In this document: positions 24,969 through 35,542 of the stretch, piece by piece
How positions within the stretch are numbered: the stretch's first letter is position 1
Layout of the letters: every line of letters begins with the position of its first letter
DNA from: Fibrobacteria bacterium
GTDB taxonomy: Bacteria > Fibrobacterota > Fibrobacteria > UBA5070
Reading direction: 5' to 3'
NCBI GenBank assembly: GCA_020633825.1
Contig: JACKCV010000001.1
Coordinates: 993,001-1,057,000 of the forward strand
Length of the DNA: 64,000 nucleotides
Program-made: the position numbers and the translations under genes
Notes under the pieces: model-generated
What the model was told of the DNA's origin: nothing
The model's database searches: none
What the model saw: the letters and a program-made list of their open reading frames with translations, nothing else

Positions 24969-26440
24969 TCGCTTCGGCACTTGTCCTGCTGGCCCATCTC
25001 CTTCCCGCCCAGGCGCCGGCGGGCCCCGCCACCAAAGCCCAGAGGGCGGAGTTGGCCGCCACGCAAAGGCTGCGCGACAGCCTCGTGGCCCTGCGCTGGG
25101 ATGCCCGTCGGGCGGCCCAGACCGAGCGGGATGCCTGGCAGACCGAATTCGAACGGGTCCGCGACAGCCTGGAGACGGTGCGCAGCGAACGGGCCATCCT
25201 CGACGCCGAGGCTCTTCGAGTGGCCCGTGATCAGCAGGCGACCGTCGCGCGTTCCACCCCTCAAGCGGAATCCACCGATCCCCTGGAGCCCTACCGTCGA
25301 TCCCTGCAAGACCGGGCACGGGTCCTGCGTGAACGCGTCGCGGCCTCCATGCCCTGGGACCGGGAGCACCGCCTTTCCCGCGTCGACAGCCTGGTGGAGT
25401 CCATGTCGACCGCACCCGTGAACACGCTTCTCTCCGGATTGGCCCGAACATGGCGGCAGGAATGGGCGTTCTCCCGTTCCATCGAAGGACGGGACACCGT
25501 CCTGCCGCGTCCCGAAGGGGAACCCCTGCGGGGACGTCTTCTGCGTTTCGGACAGTTGGGGGCGTGGTATCTGTCCGAAGAACAGGGCGTGGCGGGCATT
25601 CTCGTGCGTTCGGCCAGCGAAGGATGGCGTTGGCGCGAGGATCTCACCGATAGCACGATCCAGCGCATGTCCGTGGCGATCGCGCTTCCCGAGGCCCCGC
25701 TGCCCTTCGATCCGGGCGGGGTCCCTCCCGAGGGGGAGGGGTTCTTCCGCGTGACCGGAGGAAGTGGACACGGGTGGATGGCCGAGGTCGCGAAACTGGT
25801 CTCCTTCCAGGATGGACCGCTGAACACCTTGGCCCGCTGGGCCGCGCGTCTGGTGATGTTGTTCCTGTTGGGCTTGGCGGGGATGACGGTCTGGATCGGA
25901 GTCCGACGACATCGCGCCCTGTCGGCCCACGAAATCGACGAAGGGCGCTACGAACCGCATGTCTTGGAGGCCATGGCCGAAGAAGGAAAGGCTCGGGAGC
26001 TTTCCGGCAAATGCCTGCAGACCTTCGCGGGTCGTCTCGTGCAGAGAGGGCTCGCCGCCCGGAACTTGTCTCCCGAAGCCTTGGAACAGGTCCTGTCCGC
26101 CCAGGAATCCGCCGAAGGCCGTCGACTGGAGCACGGGCTCGGGTTGCTGGGAACCATCGGTTCGAACGCCCCCTTCATCGGGTTGTTCGGCACGGTCTGC
26201 GGGATCCTCGACGCCTTCGCCGCCTTGGGGCGGACCGGAGGCGGACCCCAGGCCGTGATGACCGCCATCGCCGAGGCGCTGGTCGCCACCGCCATCGGGC
26301 TCCTGGTGGCGATTCCGGCGATCTGGCTCTACAACTCGCTCCAGTTGCGCGTCCAGGAGATCACCGCCCGAGGCAAGGAATTGCGAACCCTGATGGTCGG
26401 CGCCTCCCTCGAGGCGGCCGCCCGCGGTCGGAAGGACTGA
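24965..26440 (+). CDS. TtpC-like MotA/TolQ/ExbB proton-channel protein with periplasmic extension
   Basis: A 491-residue protein. The N-terminus has a signal-like segment, a periplasmic coiled coil (about 25-130) and a DUF3450-like globular region (RFGQLGAWYLSEEQGVAGI). The C-terminal half has the first membrane helix (LVMLFLLGLAGMTVWIGV, about residue 300), a cytoplasmic loop, and the MotA/TolQ/ExbB core helices (GTIGSNAPFIGLFGTVCGILDAF and AIAEALVATAIGLLVAIPAIWLY). This is the architecture of TtpC in Vibrio-type TonB2 systems. No separate short ExbB is present, so this protein may be the only proton-channel subunit. Confidence 0.82.
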   Translation: MIASALVLLAHLLPAQAPAGPATKAQRAELAATQRLRDSLVALRWDARRAAQTERDAWQTEFERVRDSLETVRSERAILDAEALRVARDQQATVARSTPQAESTDPLEPYRRSLQDRARVLRERVAASMPWDREHRLSRVDSLVESMSTAPVNTLLSGLARTWRQEWAFSRSIEGRDTVLPRPEGEPLRGRLLRFGQLGAWYLSEEQGVAGILVRSASEGWRWREDLTDSTIQRMSVAIALPEAPLPFDPGGVPPEGEGFFRVTGGSGHGWMAEVAKLVSFQDGPLNTLARWAARLVMLFLLGLAGMTVWIGVRRHRALSAHEIDEGRYEPHVLEAMAEEGKARELSGKCLQTFAGRLVQRGLAARNLSPEALEQVLSAQESAEGRRLEHGLGLLGTIGSNAPFIGLFGTVCGILDAFAALGRTGGGPQAVMTAIAEALVATAIGLLVAIPAIWLYNSLQLRVQEITARGKELRTLMVGASLEAAARGRKD

Positions 26441-26443
26441 TCC

Positions 26444-26857
26444 GTGGCCGGTGAGCTCGGGGTCGGCCGCAAGCCCATCGCGGGGATCAACATGACTCCC
26501 CTGGTCGACATCATGCTCGTCCTGCTCATCGTCTTCATGATCGCGACCCAAGCCGTCGATTCCGCCTCGGTGCCGGTGAAGTTGCCCAAGGCCTCCTCGG
26601 CCTCCACGTCGGCTCCCGCCGCGGTCCTGGTCGGCCTGGATGGATCCGGGGGAATCCGACTCGACGGGCGTCCCGTGGATCGTCCCGGCCTGCGCCGCTT
26701 CCTCACCCAGAAGACGGCGCGCGACACCTCCCTGCAGGTGGTCCTGGCCGCGGATGAAACATTGCCCTACGCCAAGGTCATGGCGGTTCTGGACGATGTC
26801 CGGCAAAGCGGCGTGACCCGGTACGCCCTGAAGGTCCGGCTCGGCGAGGGCCCGTAG
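26444..26857 (+). CDS. exbD: ExbD/TolR-family protein
   Basis: A 137-residue single-span inner-membrane protein starting at GTG. It has the ExbD hallmark INMTPLVDIMLVLLIVFMIAT: the helix carries the essential Asp of the proton path, preceded by the NMTPLVD motif. A periplasmic domain follows (DTSLQVVLAADETLPYAKVMAVLDDVRQSG). It lies 3 nt after the TtpC-like gene and pairs with it to energise TonB. Confidence 0.93.
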   Translation: MAGELGVGRKPIAGINMTPLVDIMLVLLIVFMIATQAVDSASVPVKLPKASSASTSAPAAVLVGLDGSGGIRLDGRPVDRPGLRRFLTQKTARDTSLQVVLAADETLPYAKVMAVLDDVRQSGVTRYALKVRLGEGP

Positions 26858-26898
26858 ATGGTTCCGAGGTCCTCACCCACCACGGCGGGGAGACATCC

Positions 26899-27732
26899 GT
26901 GAGTCGCAGTTCTCCAGCGGGTCTGAGGCGCCGGTCCGCCGTGATCGGGCGTCCTCCCGTGTGGACGAATCTGCCCGACCTTCCGCACCTTCCCCCCTCT
27001 GCTCCTCCCCGCAGGCGGATCAAGGCGCGGCACAAGCTCTGGATGGCGTTGGTGGCGGGGGTCGCGATCGGAATGCCGCTGTGGTTCCTTTTCCGGGACG
27101 CGGACGTCCATGGAGTGGTCCCCCGACCGCAGACTCCTCCCGAAGCCCTGGTGGATGTCGAGTTGCCCCCACCCGCCGAGGAACCCCCCGACGAATTCGT
27201 CTCGCAAGTTCCGCAGCCCCTGCCGGAACCGGTTCCAACCGCATCGGTCCCCTCCATTCCCTCCGTGGGCCTGGTCTCCTCCGGACCCACGGGAGGCAGC
27301 GGCAGCGGTGCCCCCGGGCTGGACCTGGGACTCGAAGGTGGCGAACCGGGAGGGTTGGTGGTCGCCGCCGGAGGGGGGGGATCGGGAGGAGGGGTCGGAA
27401 CGGGAACCGGCTCGGGTGTCGGGAGCCAGCGATTCATCTACGAGCCCGGCCAAGTCGACCAGGATGCCAGGCCCTCGGGAACGCTGGCCGAGCCCGCGTA
27501 TCCCCGGCGCGCCGACGAGGATGGGATCGAAGCCCTGGTGGAGGTTCGGCTGCTCATCGACGAGCGCGGACGGGTGGAGGAAATGGAGATCCTGGGAGCC
27601 CCTCCGGGATACGGGTTCGAGGCCTCGCTGCGCAAGGCGTCCACCCGCTGGCGCTTCGAGCCCGCCCGCTTGGGTGGCGTTCCGGTTCCCCAATGGGTGC
27701 GCATGCCGTGGCAGTTCAGGAGGCCGGGTTGA
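26899..27732 (+). CDS. tonB: TonB-family energy transducer
   Basis: A 277-residue TonB protein. It has an unusually long N-terminal cytoplasmic part (about 47 residues, Pro/Arg-rich), one membrane helix (LWMALVAGVAIGMPLWFLF), a Pro/Glu-rich periplasmic stretch, a Gly/Ser-rich linker with long Gly runs, and a C-terminal TonB domain (EPAYPRRADEDGIEALVEVRLLIDERGRV, then STRWRFEPARLGG). The GTG start follows exbD by 41 nt. The stop overlaps the TPR gene (TGATG). It would carry proton-motive energy to outer-membrane receptors; no receptor is in the window. Confidence 0.92.
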   Translation: MSRSSPAGLRRRSAVIGRPPVWTNLPDLPHLPPSAPPRRRIKARHKLWMALVAGVAIGMPLWFLFRDADVHGVVPRPQTPPEALVDVELPPPAEEPPDEFVSQVPQPLPEPVPTASVPSIPSVGLVSSGPTGGSGSGAPGLDLGLEGGEPGGLVVAAGGGGSGGGVGTGTGSGVGSQRFIYEPGQVDQDARPSGTLAEPAYPRRADEDGIEALVEVRLLIDERGRVEEMEILGAPPGYGFEASLRKASTRWRFEPARLGGVPVPQWVRMPWQFRRPG

Positions 27733-28796
27733 TGCCCGCCCGGGCCCGGATCGTCGGCGTCGCGGTCCTGGTCCTCCTTCTGGGGGGCATCGCACCGGTG
27801 CTCGCCGCCGAGGCGAACGATCCCCTCGCCCGCGCCGGGGAGTTGTACGAACGCGGGGACTTCGAGGCCGCTGCCGACCTCTACCGTCGCGCGGCGCGCA
27901 GCGGAAAACAAGCGGCGATCGCCTGGTTCAACCACGGGAACTGTCTGGCGCGGCTGGGGCGAAGGGGCGAGGCCGCGAATTCCTGGGCCAAGGCCATCGA
28001 ATGGGCTCCGGGGTTCCGGAGGGCGCGGCTCAATCTCGCCATCCTGGCCGAGGAGGACGGTGATCTGGCCATGGCCGCGGTGCAGTACCGCAGGTTGTGG
28101 GAGATGGATCGACAGGATCCGTCGCCACCGCTGAGGTTGGGCGAGATCCAGGCGCGACAGGGGGATCCCGTGGGAGCCCAGCTCTGGTTCGACCGGGCCC
28201 TGGCGGCGGACAGCGCCTCCATCGATGCCTGGAGGGGGATCGTCCGCGCCACCCTGGCCACGGGAGACACCCTGTCGGCGGTCGAGCTCCTCGATCGCTG
28301 GGAACGATCGATCTCCGACACCACGGGAAGGGCGTGGTTCCAGTTGTCCGCCCTGCGGGAAGGTGTCGGATCCCTGGAGGGGGCCCGACGTGCCACGGAG
28401 CGAGGACTTTCGATGGCGCCTTCGCGGCCGGACGGGTGGCTGCGGCTCGCGCGCCTCTGCCAGCTGCAAGGAAACGACGCCACCGCGGTCGCCGTCCTGC
28501 GGCAGGCCGTGGTCAACGTTCCGGACGAAAGCCGCCTTTGGCGTTCCCTGGGGCAGGCGGGATTGCGAGCCGGGGATCCGCAGGCCGCCTGGGAGGGCCT
28601 GGAAGGTTCCGTGGAACGGGGGGATTCCGGGGCTCTCCTGTACATCCGCCTGCTCGCCGAGTGGCATGATCGCCGGGGAGAAGGGGCTCTCGCCGCCAGG
28701 GCCAGGAGCCTGGCGAAATCGATTCGTCAAAAACCGTCTTCCCCCTCCGCCGTGGCCCCGCCGGATTCCTCGGGGACGGCGGCCGGTCTGCCATGA
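27732..28796 (+). CDS. TPR protein of the TonB operon
   Basis: A 354-residue exported protein (signal peptide ending VLAAEA) made almost wholly of tetratricopeptide-like helical repeats (for example ARAGELYERGDFEAAADLYRRA, AIAWFNHGNCLARLGRRGEAANSWAKAIE and PLRLGEIQARQGDPVGAQLWFDRALA). A TPR protein at the end of the operon is usual in TonB2-type systems, where it is thought to assist the periplasmic complex. The Ser/Pro-rich C-terminus is probably disordered. Confidence 0.8.
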   Translation: MPARARIVGVAVLVLLLGGIAPVLAAEANDPLARAGELYERGDFEAAADLYRRAARSGKQAAIAWFNHGNCLARLGRRGEAANSWAKAIEWAPGFRRARLNLAILAEEDGDLAMAAVQYRRLWEMDRQDPSPPLRLGEIQARQGDPVGAQLWFDRALAADSASIDAWRGIVRATLATGDTLSAVELLDRWERSISDTTGRAWFQLSALREGVGSLEGARRATERGLSMAPSRPDGWLRLARLCQLQGNDATAVAVLRQAVVNVPDESRLWRSLGQAGLRAGDPQAAWEGLEGSVERGDSGALLYIRLLAEWHDRRGEGALAARARSLAKSIRQKPSSPSAVAPPDSSGTAAGLP

Positions 28797-28866
28797 GAAT
28801 CGTGGAAGGCCTGGAAAGGCGGGCGGTGCGACCGAAGTTGTTCCGGGAATCGTACCGGAGGGGAAC

Positions 28867-29562
28867 TTGAATCCCGGAAAGGGCGGGAAAACCCCTGTCG
28901 GCATTCCCGCCGGGGTCTTCTCCCGATGGATGGATCAGTTCCTCGGAAGCCTCGACAGGGGCGAGGCCAACGAGGTCCCGTGCGGGGATTGCATCGGCTG
29001 CTGCATCTCCTCGTACTTCATCCATGTCTCTCCCGGCGATGTCGCGGCCCGCCGGGCGATTCCAGTGGCCCACCGCGTTCCCGCCCCGGGATGGCCTGCG
29101 GGGCACGAGCTGATGGGCTACGACGAGGAGGGGCGATGCCCCATGCTCTCCTCGGCTGGTTGCACCATCTACCGGGATCGGCCGACCACCTGTCGGACCT
29201 ACGACTGCCGGGTGTTCGCCGCGACGGGCATCGAGCCTGGAGGAGCGGAGAAGCGCACGATCCACGAGCGCGTCCGCGCCTGGATGTTCGAGTATCCGAC
29301 TCCGCTCGACCTCCAGCTCCAGGAAGCCGTCCGGGATGCCGCGGAGTTCCTTCTGACCCGGAGCGCGTCCTTCCCCGGGGGCCGGGTCCCGGGGAATCCG
29401 AGCGACCTGGCCTTGGCGGCGCTGAGGTCCCATGCGGTGTTTCTCGATCGCGGATGGGCGGAGCGGGATCCGCACGAGATCGCCTTGCGAGTTGTCGACG
29501 CCAACCGGACGGATTCGCCCGCCGATGGGAACTCCCCCCGGAAGAGGCGGCGCGGGGGCTAG
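28867..29562 (+). CDS. YkgJ-family putative metal-cluster protein
   Basis: A 231-residue protein with the YkgJ/CxxCxxCC pattern: CGDCIGCC near residue 39, then a GRCPML and GCTIYRDRPTTCRTYDC block, eight or so cysteines expected to bind zinc or an iron-sulfur cluster. The TTG start was chosen because CCGGAGG lies 4-5 nt upstream; an in-frame ATG at 28932 has no such site. The tail is basic and Pro-rich. Its stop codon TAG is part of a CTAG that also gives the stop of the convergent nucleotidyltransferase gene. Confidence 0.7.
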   Translation: MNPGKGGKTPVGIPAGVFSRWMDQFLGSLDRGEANEVPCGDCIGCCISSYFIHVSPGDVAARRAIPVAHRVPAPGWPAGHELMGYDEEGRCPMLSSAGCTIYRDRPTTCRTYDCRVFAATGIEPGGAEKRTIHERVRAWMFEYPTPLDLQLQEAVRDAAEFLLTRSASFPGGRVPGNPSDLALAALRSHAVFLDRGWAERDPHEIALRVVDANRTDSPADGNSPRKRRRGG

Positions 29563-30308
29563 TCGAGATCGAACCGATCGCGCAGGCTCTCCCGTGCCTC
29601 GACCAGCAAGGCATGGTGCCGCGAGATCTTTTCGGCCAGGGGCAGGATACGGGATTCCTCGTAGGCGCGTTCCACCCAGAATCTCCCCTGCAACAGCGAG
29701 AGCCAGCGTTCCTCCCCGGCGATCCATCCCTGCTGGTAGGCCAGCACCAGGGCGTCCTTGAGTCCCTGGTCCTGCAGACCACGCGACCAGAGCAGTCGTC
29801 GGATGAATTTGTGGAACAGGTCGACGGTGCGCGCGAACCGGTGCAGCAACCCTTCCCGGGCGAGGATGTCGGGGGACTCGCGATCGAGCGCCCAGCCGAG
29901 GCGGTCGAGGGCTTCGCAGAATTGCGCCCAGCGCCTTCCCCAGGGCTCGAAGAACATGATGCCTTCGAGCAGGACGATCCTCCGCTTGTCGGCCGAAATG
30001 GTGTCGAGCCGGACGAGATCGACACGGAGCAGGGTGGGGAGTCCGGCCACGACGCGTTCGACCTGGGCCCATTGGTCGTCGGTGGCCTCCGGGCAGGAGA
30101 CGGCGAGATCGATGTCGTCGCGATCTCCGTGGTCTTCGCGCGACCGGGAGCCGAACAGCAACGCCTTGTGGACCCAGGGCATGGAACCGAAGGCGAGCGC
30201 GAGCTGGGAGAGGAGGTGCTGGACGCCCGAGCCGGAGGTACCGACGGAGGCATCCACGGAGCTGACCTCCCGGGTGGAATTGGATTCGGTGGCGAGGGTG
30301 GGTGTCAT
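29559..30308 (-). CDS. Fused MNT-HEPN protein: minimal nucleotidyltransferase plus HI0074-like domain
   Basis: A 249-residue protein. Residues about 30-130 form a minimal nucleotidyltransferase with a perfect GS-x10-DxD motif (GSRSRE...DDIDLAV), the metal and nucleotide site. Residues about 140-245 resemble the HI0074-type HEPN/substrate-binding domain (four helices; GLQDQGLKDALVLAYQQGWI). These are usually two separate genes of a toxin-antitoxin-like pair, with MNT modifying HEPN. The HEPN RNase motif is usually R-x4-6-H; here the matching stretch is GRFWVERAYEES, with Arg in place of His, so RNase activity is doubtful. A TAGGTT box lies 7 nt before the ATG, and a 14-bp palindrome lies just upstream. 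Confidence 0.78.
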   Translation of the reverse strand: MTPTLATESNSTREVSSVDASVGTSGSGVQHLLSQLALAFGSMPWVHKALLFGSRSREDHGDRDDIDLAVSCPEATDDQWAQVERVVAGLPTLLRVDLVRLDTISADKRRIVLLEGIMFFEPWGRRWAQFCEALDRLGWALDRESPDILAREGLLHRFARTVDLFHKFIRRLLWSRGLQDQGLKDALVLAYQQGWIAGEERWLSLLQGRFWVERAYEESRILPLAEKISRHHALLVEARESLRDRFDLD

Positions 30309-30315
30309 GGAACCA

Positions 30316-30348
30316 AACCTAGACTTCGCGGGTCGCCCTTCGAAGGGC
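30316..30348 (-). promoter_or_regulatory. Promoter and palindromic candidate operator of the MNT-HEPN gene
   Basis: TAGGTT (30316-30321, minus strand) is followed by 7 nt and ATG. The perfect 14-bp palindrome GCCCTTCGAAGGGC at 30335-30348 covers the expected -35 position, as an autorepressor site would. Confidence 0.5.
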
Positions 30349-30430
30349 CCGGGAATCGAAGAGCCTTGCTTTGCTTCGAACCGGGAAGCTTCCGCGGCAG
30401 GGGGGGGCGGGCTTCCGAGCCCGATTCGGA

Positions 30431-32515
<2,085 letters not shown>

Positions 32516-32523
32516 CGCAGGAC

Positions 32524-32559
32524 AATCTACCAGATTCCCTTTCCATTGAACAGATGTTC
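32524..32559 (-). promoter_or_regulatory. uvrB promoter with LexA-type SOS box
   Basis: GAACATCTGTTC (minus strand, 32548-32559) is a perfect GAAC-N4-GTTC palindrome overlapping the -35 position of a TAGATT -10 (32524-32529), which stands only 8 nt from the uvrB ATG. A repressor there would block polymerase. The leader would be about 2 nt. Confidence 0.75.
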
Positions 32560-32701
32560 AGTGCGTGGAGCCGGGGCGGGCATCGAGGATGGGACCGAAA
32601 ACCCCCACTGGAGGTCCCTGGATATCCTGGCGGACTTTCGCCTCCACCAGTGGATTCCGGGATCCACCAACCTGGACTGTTCCAGCCGACGAAGCGGACG
32701 T

Positions 32702-34945
32702 TCAGTCCAGGGAGAAGAAGAAGGTGGCCCCCCCGCCTGGAGTGGATTCGGCCCAGATCTTCCCGTTGTGGCGGGCGACGATGCGTCCGGCGATGGCCAG
32801 TCCGATGCCTTCCCCGGGAAATTCCTCGGGATCGTGGAGTCTGCGGAAGGGTTGGAAGAGGTGGGTGGCCTGGCTGCTGTCGAAGCCCGTTCCGTTGTCG
32901 CGGATGAACCACACGGCGCGGCCGTTGATGCGCAGGCGTCCGATTTCGACACGAGGTTCGGACTGCTCGGAGGAGAATTTCACGGCGTTGGAGACCAGTT
33001 GCTCCCAGACGATGGCCAGGAGGTTGGGGTCTCCGACCGCCCCCCCCAAGGGAGCGATCTTCCAGGAGACGCGACCGGCCGGCTCCCCGGCGTGGACGAT
33101 GGCTTCGCGCACCAGGGGGTCCATCTCCATCGCGCTGGGATGGATGGGCGTCGTGGTCATGCGGGAGAGGCGCAGCAGGTCGTCGATGATCTCCCCCATC
33201 CGGATGGCACCCGCCTGGATGCGGGCCAGATGGGACTTCTGCTCGGGCTGGAGCACGGGACCCAGGTCCTCCTGGAGGGCATGGGCGAATCCGTTCAGGC
33301 TTCGCAACGGTGTGCGCAGGTCGTGGGAGATGGAATAACTGAAGGATTCGAGCTCGCGGATCGCCCCCAACAACTCCTGGGTCCTCTCCTGGACCTTCTT
33401 CTCCAAGGCGTCCTTGGACTCCTCCAGGACTTTGCGGGCCTCGATCCGCTCCGAGATGTCCCGGACCACCGCGACGTACCGGCTCTCGCCTTCGAAGGAC
33501 AAGGAGGTCAGCGCCACCTCGACATCGAATTCGGATTGGTCGAGAGGGCGTCGAGCCTTCCACTCGAAGAGGATCGACCCATCCGTCGAGACCCGCTCCC
33601 AGAGGTCGCACAAATCGAGTTCGGCCAGGGATTCGGCCGAGGAGATGGCGGGAATGTCCAGATCCCGCATGGCTTCGGGAGTCAGCCGATACATGGACAT
33701 CCCCCCCTGGTTCATGAACTCCACGTGTCCGGAAGAGTCGTGGACGATGACGGCATCGGCAAGGGTGTCGAACAGCCGCCGGAGATCCCCTTCCGATTGT
33801 CGCAAGGCGGTCTCGGATCTCTCCAAGGCCCCTCGATCCCGGCTGGACCGGACCAAGGCGATCCCGAGCACACCCGACATCAGACCGAGCAACAGGATGG
33901 CCGAGGCCATGGTCGCCGTCTGGATGGGGTGGGTCCTCCACACCGGCCGCGGCCGACCGAGGAAGATGGTCCCCGCAGGGAGTTTCTGGGGCGGGAAATG
34001 AAACCTCGTGGAAGTCTTCCAGTCGAACAGGGGGGCGATGGAACTGTCGGATTGGATGGGAATGGAATCCGGATCCTCTCCCAGCAGGACGCGCTCCAGG
34101 AGCCCCCCCGCCTGCCGGCCGTGTTCGAACCCGCGATTGCAGATCCCGCCGATGGCGCCGGCCCGGACATATTGCTCGCTGTGGGAGAAGATCGGGACCT
34201 TGCTCACGGCGGCGAGGGCGCGGAGGTCGCGTTCGGGTTCCAGGAACATGTCGGCGCTGTCGCGGAACAATTCCGACCAGTACACCACGTCTCCGGTCTG
34301 GAGCGCTTGGACATGATCCATCAGGGATTTCCAGGATGGTGCCCCCGCCGAATCGAGGAAGTGGTATCGGACCGGGGTGTCGAGAGTCCGGGAGAGGGAA
34401 TCCAGGCGCCTTCGGTTCACGCGTCCCGTCGCGGTGTTCTCGGTCACGAACCAGACATCGCGCGTGCGGGGAAGGAGTTCGAGGACGAGCCGCAGGGTGC
34501 CCGCGACATTGTTCCACTCGCTGATGCCGGTGATCTTGTCCCGACCTTGGAGCATTTCGGGGTGGAACCCGTTCACACCGCAGAACACCACGGGCACCCC
34601 GGGAAACAAGGAATCCCTCCAACGCATCAGGAATTGGAAGGCGTAGTCGTCCGCCGAGAGGATGGCGCGGGGCGGGGACTGGCGATACTTGTGGTAGAGG
34701 AGCTGCGCAATCAGGGAATCGGATGCCGGATCCTCGCGGCGTTTGGAATCGAGGAACTCCACGGCCATGTCGCAGTGGCCGGGAATCTTCGAACGCACTC
34801 CCTCCAGAACCTGGTCGGACCAGTACAAACCGGGATGGTAGGAATTGAGGAAGACGACATCCGGATTCATCGTGTTTCCGGATGCCCACAACCCGAGGAT
34901 CGCGACAGCCCATGCCCGAAGACTTCCTTTTGGGAAGACGCCCAT
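32702..34945 (-). CDS. Sensor histidine kinase with ABC-binding-protein-like sensor and PAS domain
   Basis: A 747-residue membrane kinase. It has an N-terminal signal or anchor, a periplasmic domain (about 28-300) like the ABC-type substrate-binding sensor family (VVFLNSYHPGLYWSDQVLEGV, VFCGVNGF and NTATGRVNRRRLDSL), a membrane helix near 330 (MASAILLLGLMSGVLGIALV), a PAS domain, a short coiled coil, a HisKA domain with the phospho-acceptor His in SYSISHDLRTPLR, and an HATPase domain (NAVKFSS, DNGTGFD and GEGIGLAI). No receiver is attached and no regulator is adjacent. A TACAAT -10 box lies exactly 6 nt before the ATG. Confidence 0.9.
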   Translation of the reverse strand: MGVFPKGSLRAWAVAILGLWASGNTMNPDVVFLNSYHPGLYWSDQVLEGVRSKIPGHCDMAVEFLDSKRREDPASDSLIAQLLYHKYRQSPPRAILSADDYAFQFLMRWRDSLFPGVPVVFCGVNGFHPEMLQGRDKITGISEWNNVAGTLRLVLELLPRTRDVWFVTENTATGRVNRRRLDSLSRTLDTPVRYHFLDSAGAPSWKSLMDHVQALQTGDVVYWSELFRDSADMFLEPERDLRALAAVSKVPIFSHSEQYVRAGAIGGICNRGFEHGRQAGGLLERVLLGEDPDSIPIQSDSSIAPLFDWKTSTRFHFPPQKLPAGTIFLGRPRPVWRTHPIQTATMASAILLLGLMSGVLGIALVRSSRDRGALERSETALRQSEGDLRRLFDTLADAVIVHDSSGHVEFMNQGGMSMYRLTPEAMRDLDIPAISSAESLAELDLCDLWERVSTDGSILFEWKARRPLDQSEFDVEVALTSLSFEGESRYVAVVRDISERIEARKVLEESKDALEKKVQERTQELLGAIRELESFSYSISHDLRTPLRSLNGFAHALQEDLGPVLQPEQKSHLARIQAGAIRMGEIIDDLLRLSRMTTTPIHPSAMEMDPLVREAIVHAGEPAGRVSWKIAPLGGAVGDPNLLAIVWEQLVSNAVKFSSEQSEPRVEIGRLRINGRAVWFIRDNGTGFDSSQATHLFQPFRRLHDPEEFPGEGIGLAIAGRIVARHNGKIWAESTPGGGATFFFSLD

Positions 34946-34951
34946 GGATCG

Positions 34952-34957
34952 ATTGTA
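34952..34957 (-). promoter_or_regulatory. -10 box for leaderless histidine kinase gene
   Basis: TACAAT on the minus strand, then 6 nt, then ATG at 34945. No ribosome site is present. Confidence 0.55.
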
Positions 34958-35010
34958 CCTGACCCACCTCGTGCAGGGCCAGTCTTTTCTCGGCGACCGG
35001 GTTGCAGACC

Positions 35011-35016
35011 TAGATT
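35011..35016 (+). promoter_or_regulatory. -10 box for leaderless small gene
   Basis: TAGATT, then 6 nt, then ATG at 35023. It is back to back with the kinase promoter, so two leaderless genes diverge from one 77-bp gap. Confidence 0.5.
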
Positions 35017-35022
35017 GCATGC

Positions 35023-35475
35023 ATGTCCGAAGCGCATGAATGGCTCTTTTGCATCGAGAGATACCGAAATCCCGAGCTGTCCCACGATGTGGACGATTAC
35101 ATGGTCGACGGGTTCGTCCTGTTCCGCTTGCCGCTCCCGGACGATCTGGAACGTGTCAAGCTCGAGCCGGAGATCAAAAGCCTGATCCTGAAGCTCCAGG
35201 CCCCGGAGAATGTGGACGAAGTGAAAGCGAACTTTCCCCGGTTCCAGGCTTTGCGGGACGAGGGGGGGCTGTGGTGGGTGCATCTCATGCGGCGAGACCA
35301 CAAGGAATCCCTGCCCCAGGACTTCCATACCAACTCCTTCTCCGAGGAGGAGCTGTTGGGAACGGCCCCGACGGAAGATCCCGATCTGTTGCCTCGGGAA
35401 CTGTGGTTCGATCGTGACGGGGATCCGATCGAAGGCCCTCCGGATCGCATGATGGCCTTCCTGTACGGAGGCTAG
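35023..35475 (+). CDS. Hypothetical protein
   Basis: A 150-residue soluble, acidic protein I do not recognise. It starts MSEAHEWLFCIERYRNPELS and carries a possible alpha/beta core (DGFVLFRLPLPDD and WWVHLMRRDHKESLP). It has no signal peptide or membrane helix. It is divergent from the histidine kinase gene and precedes the chemoreceptor region. Codon use resembles its neighbours, so it is probably real. No function can be given. Confidence 0.6.
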   Translation: MSEAHEWLFCIERYRNPELSHDVDDYMVDGFVLFRLPLPDDLERVKLEPEIKSLILKLQAPENVDEVKANFPRFQALRDEGGLWWVHLMRRDHKESLPQDFHTNSFSEEELLGTAPTEDPDLLPRELWFDRDGDPIEGPPDRMMAFLYGG

Positions 35476-35512
35476 CGGCGGCAGGCCCAAAGACGGATTA
35501 AAAAATCCCTTA

Positions 35513-35542
35513 TTGACTTTTGCTCCTTGGCGGGATTAGACT
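35513..35542 (+). promoter_or_regulatory. Promoter of first chemoreceptor gene
   Basis: TTGACT (35513-35518), an 18-bp spacer and TAGACT (35537-35542). The predicted leader is about 160 nt, in contrast to the leaderless promoters nearby. It ends with a GAGGAG ribosome site before the ATG at 35708. Confidence 0.7.
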
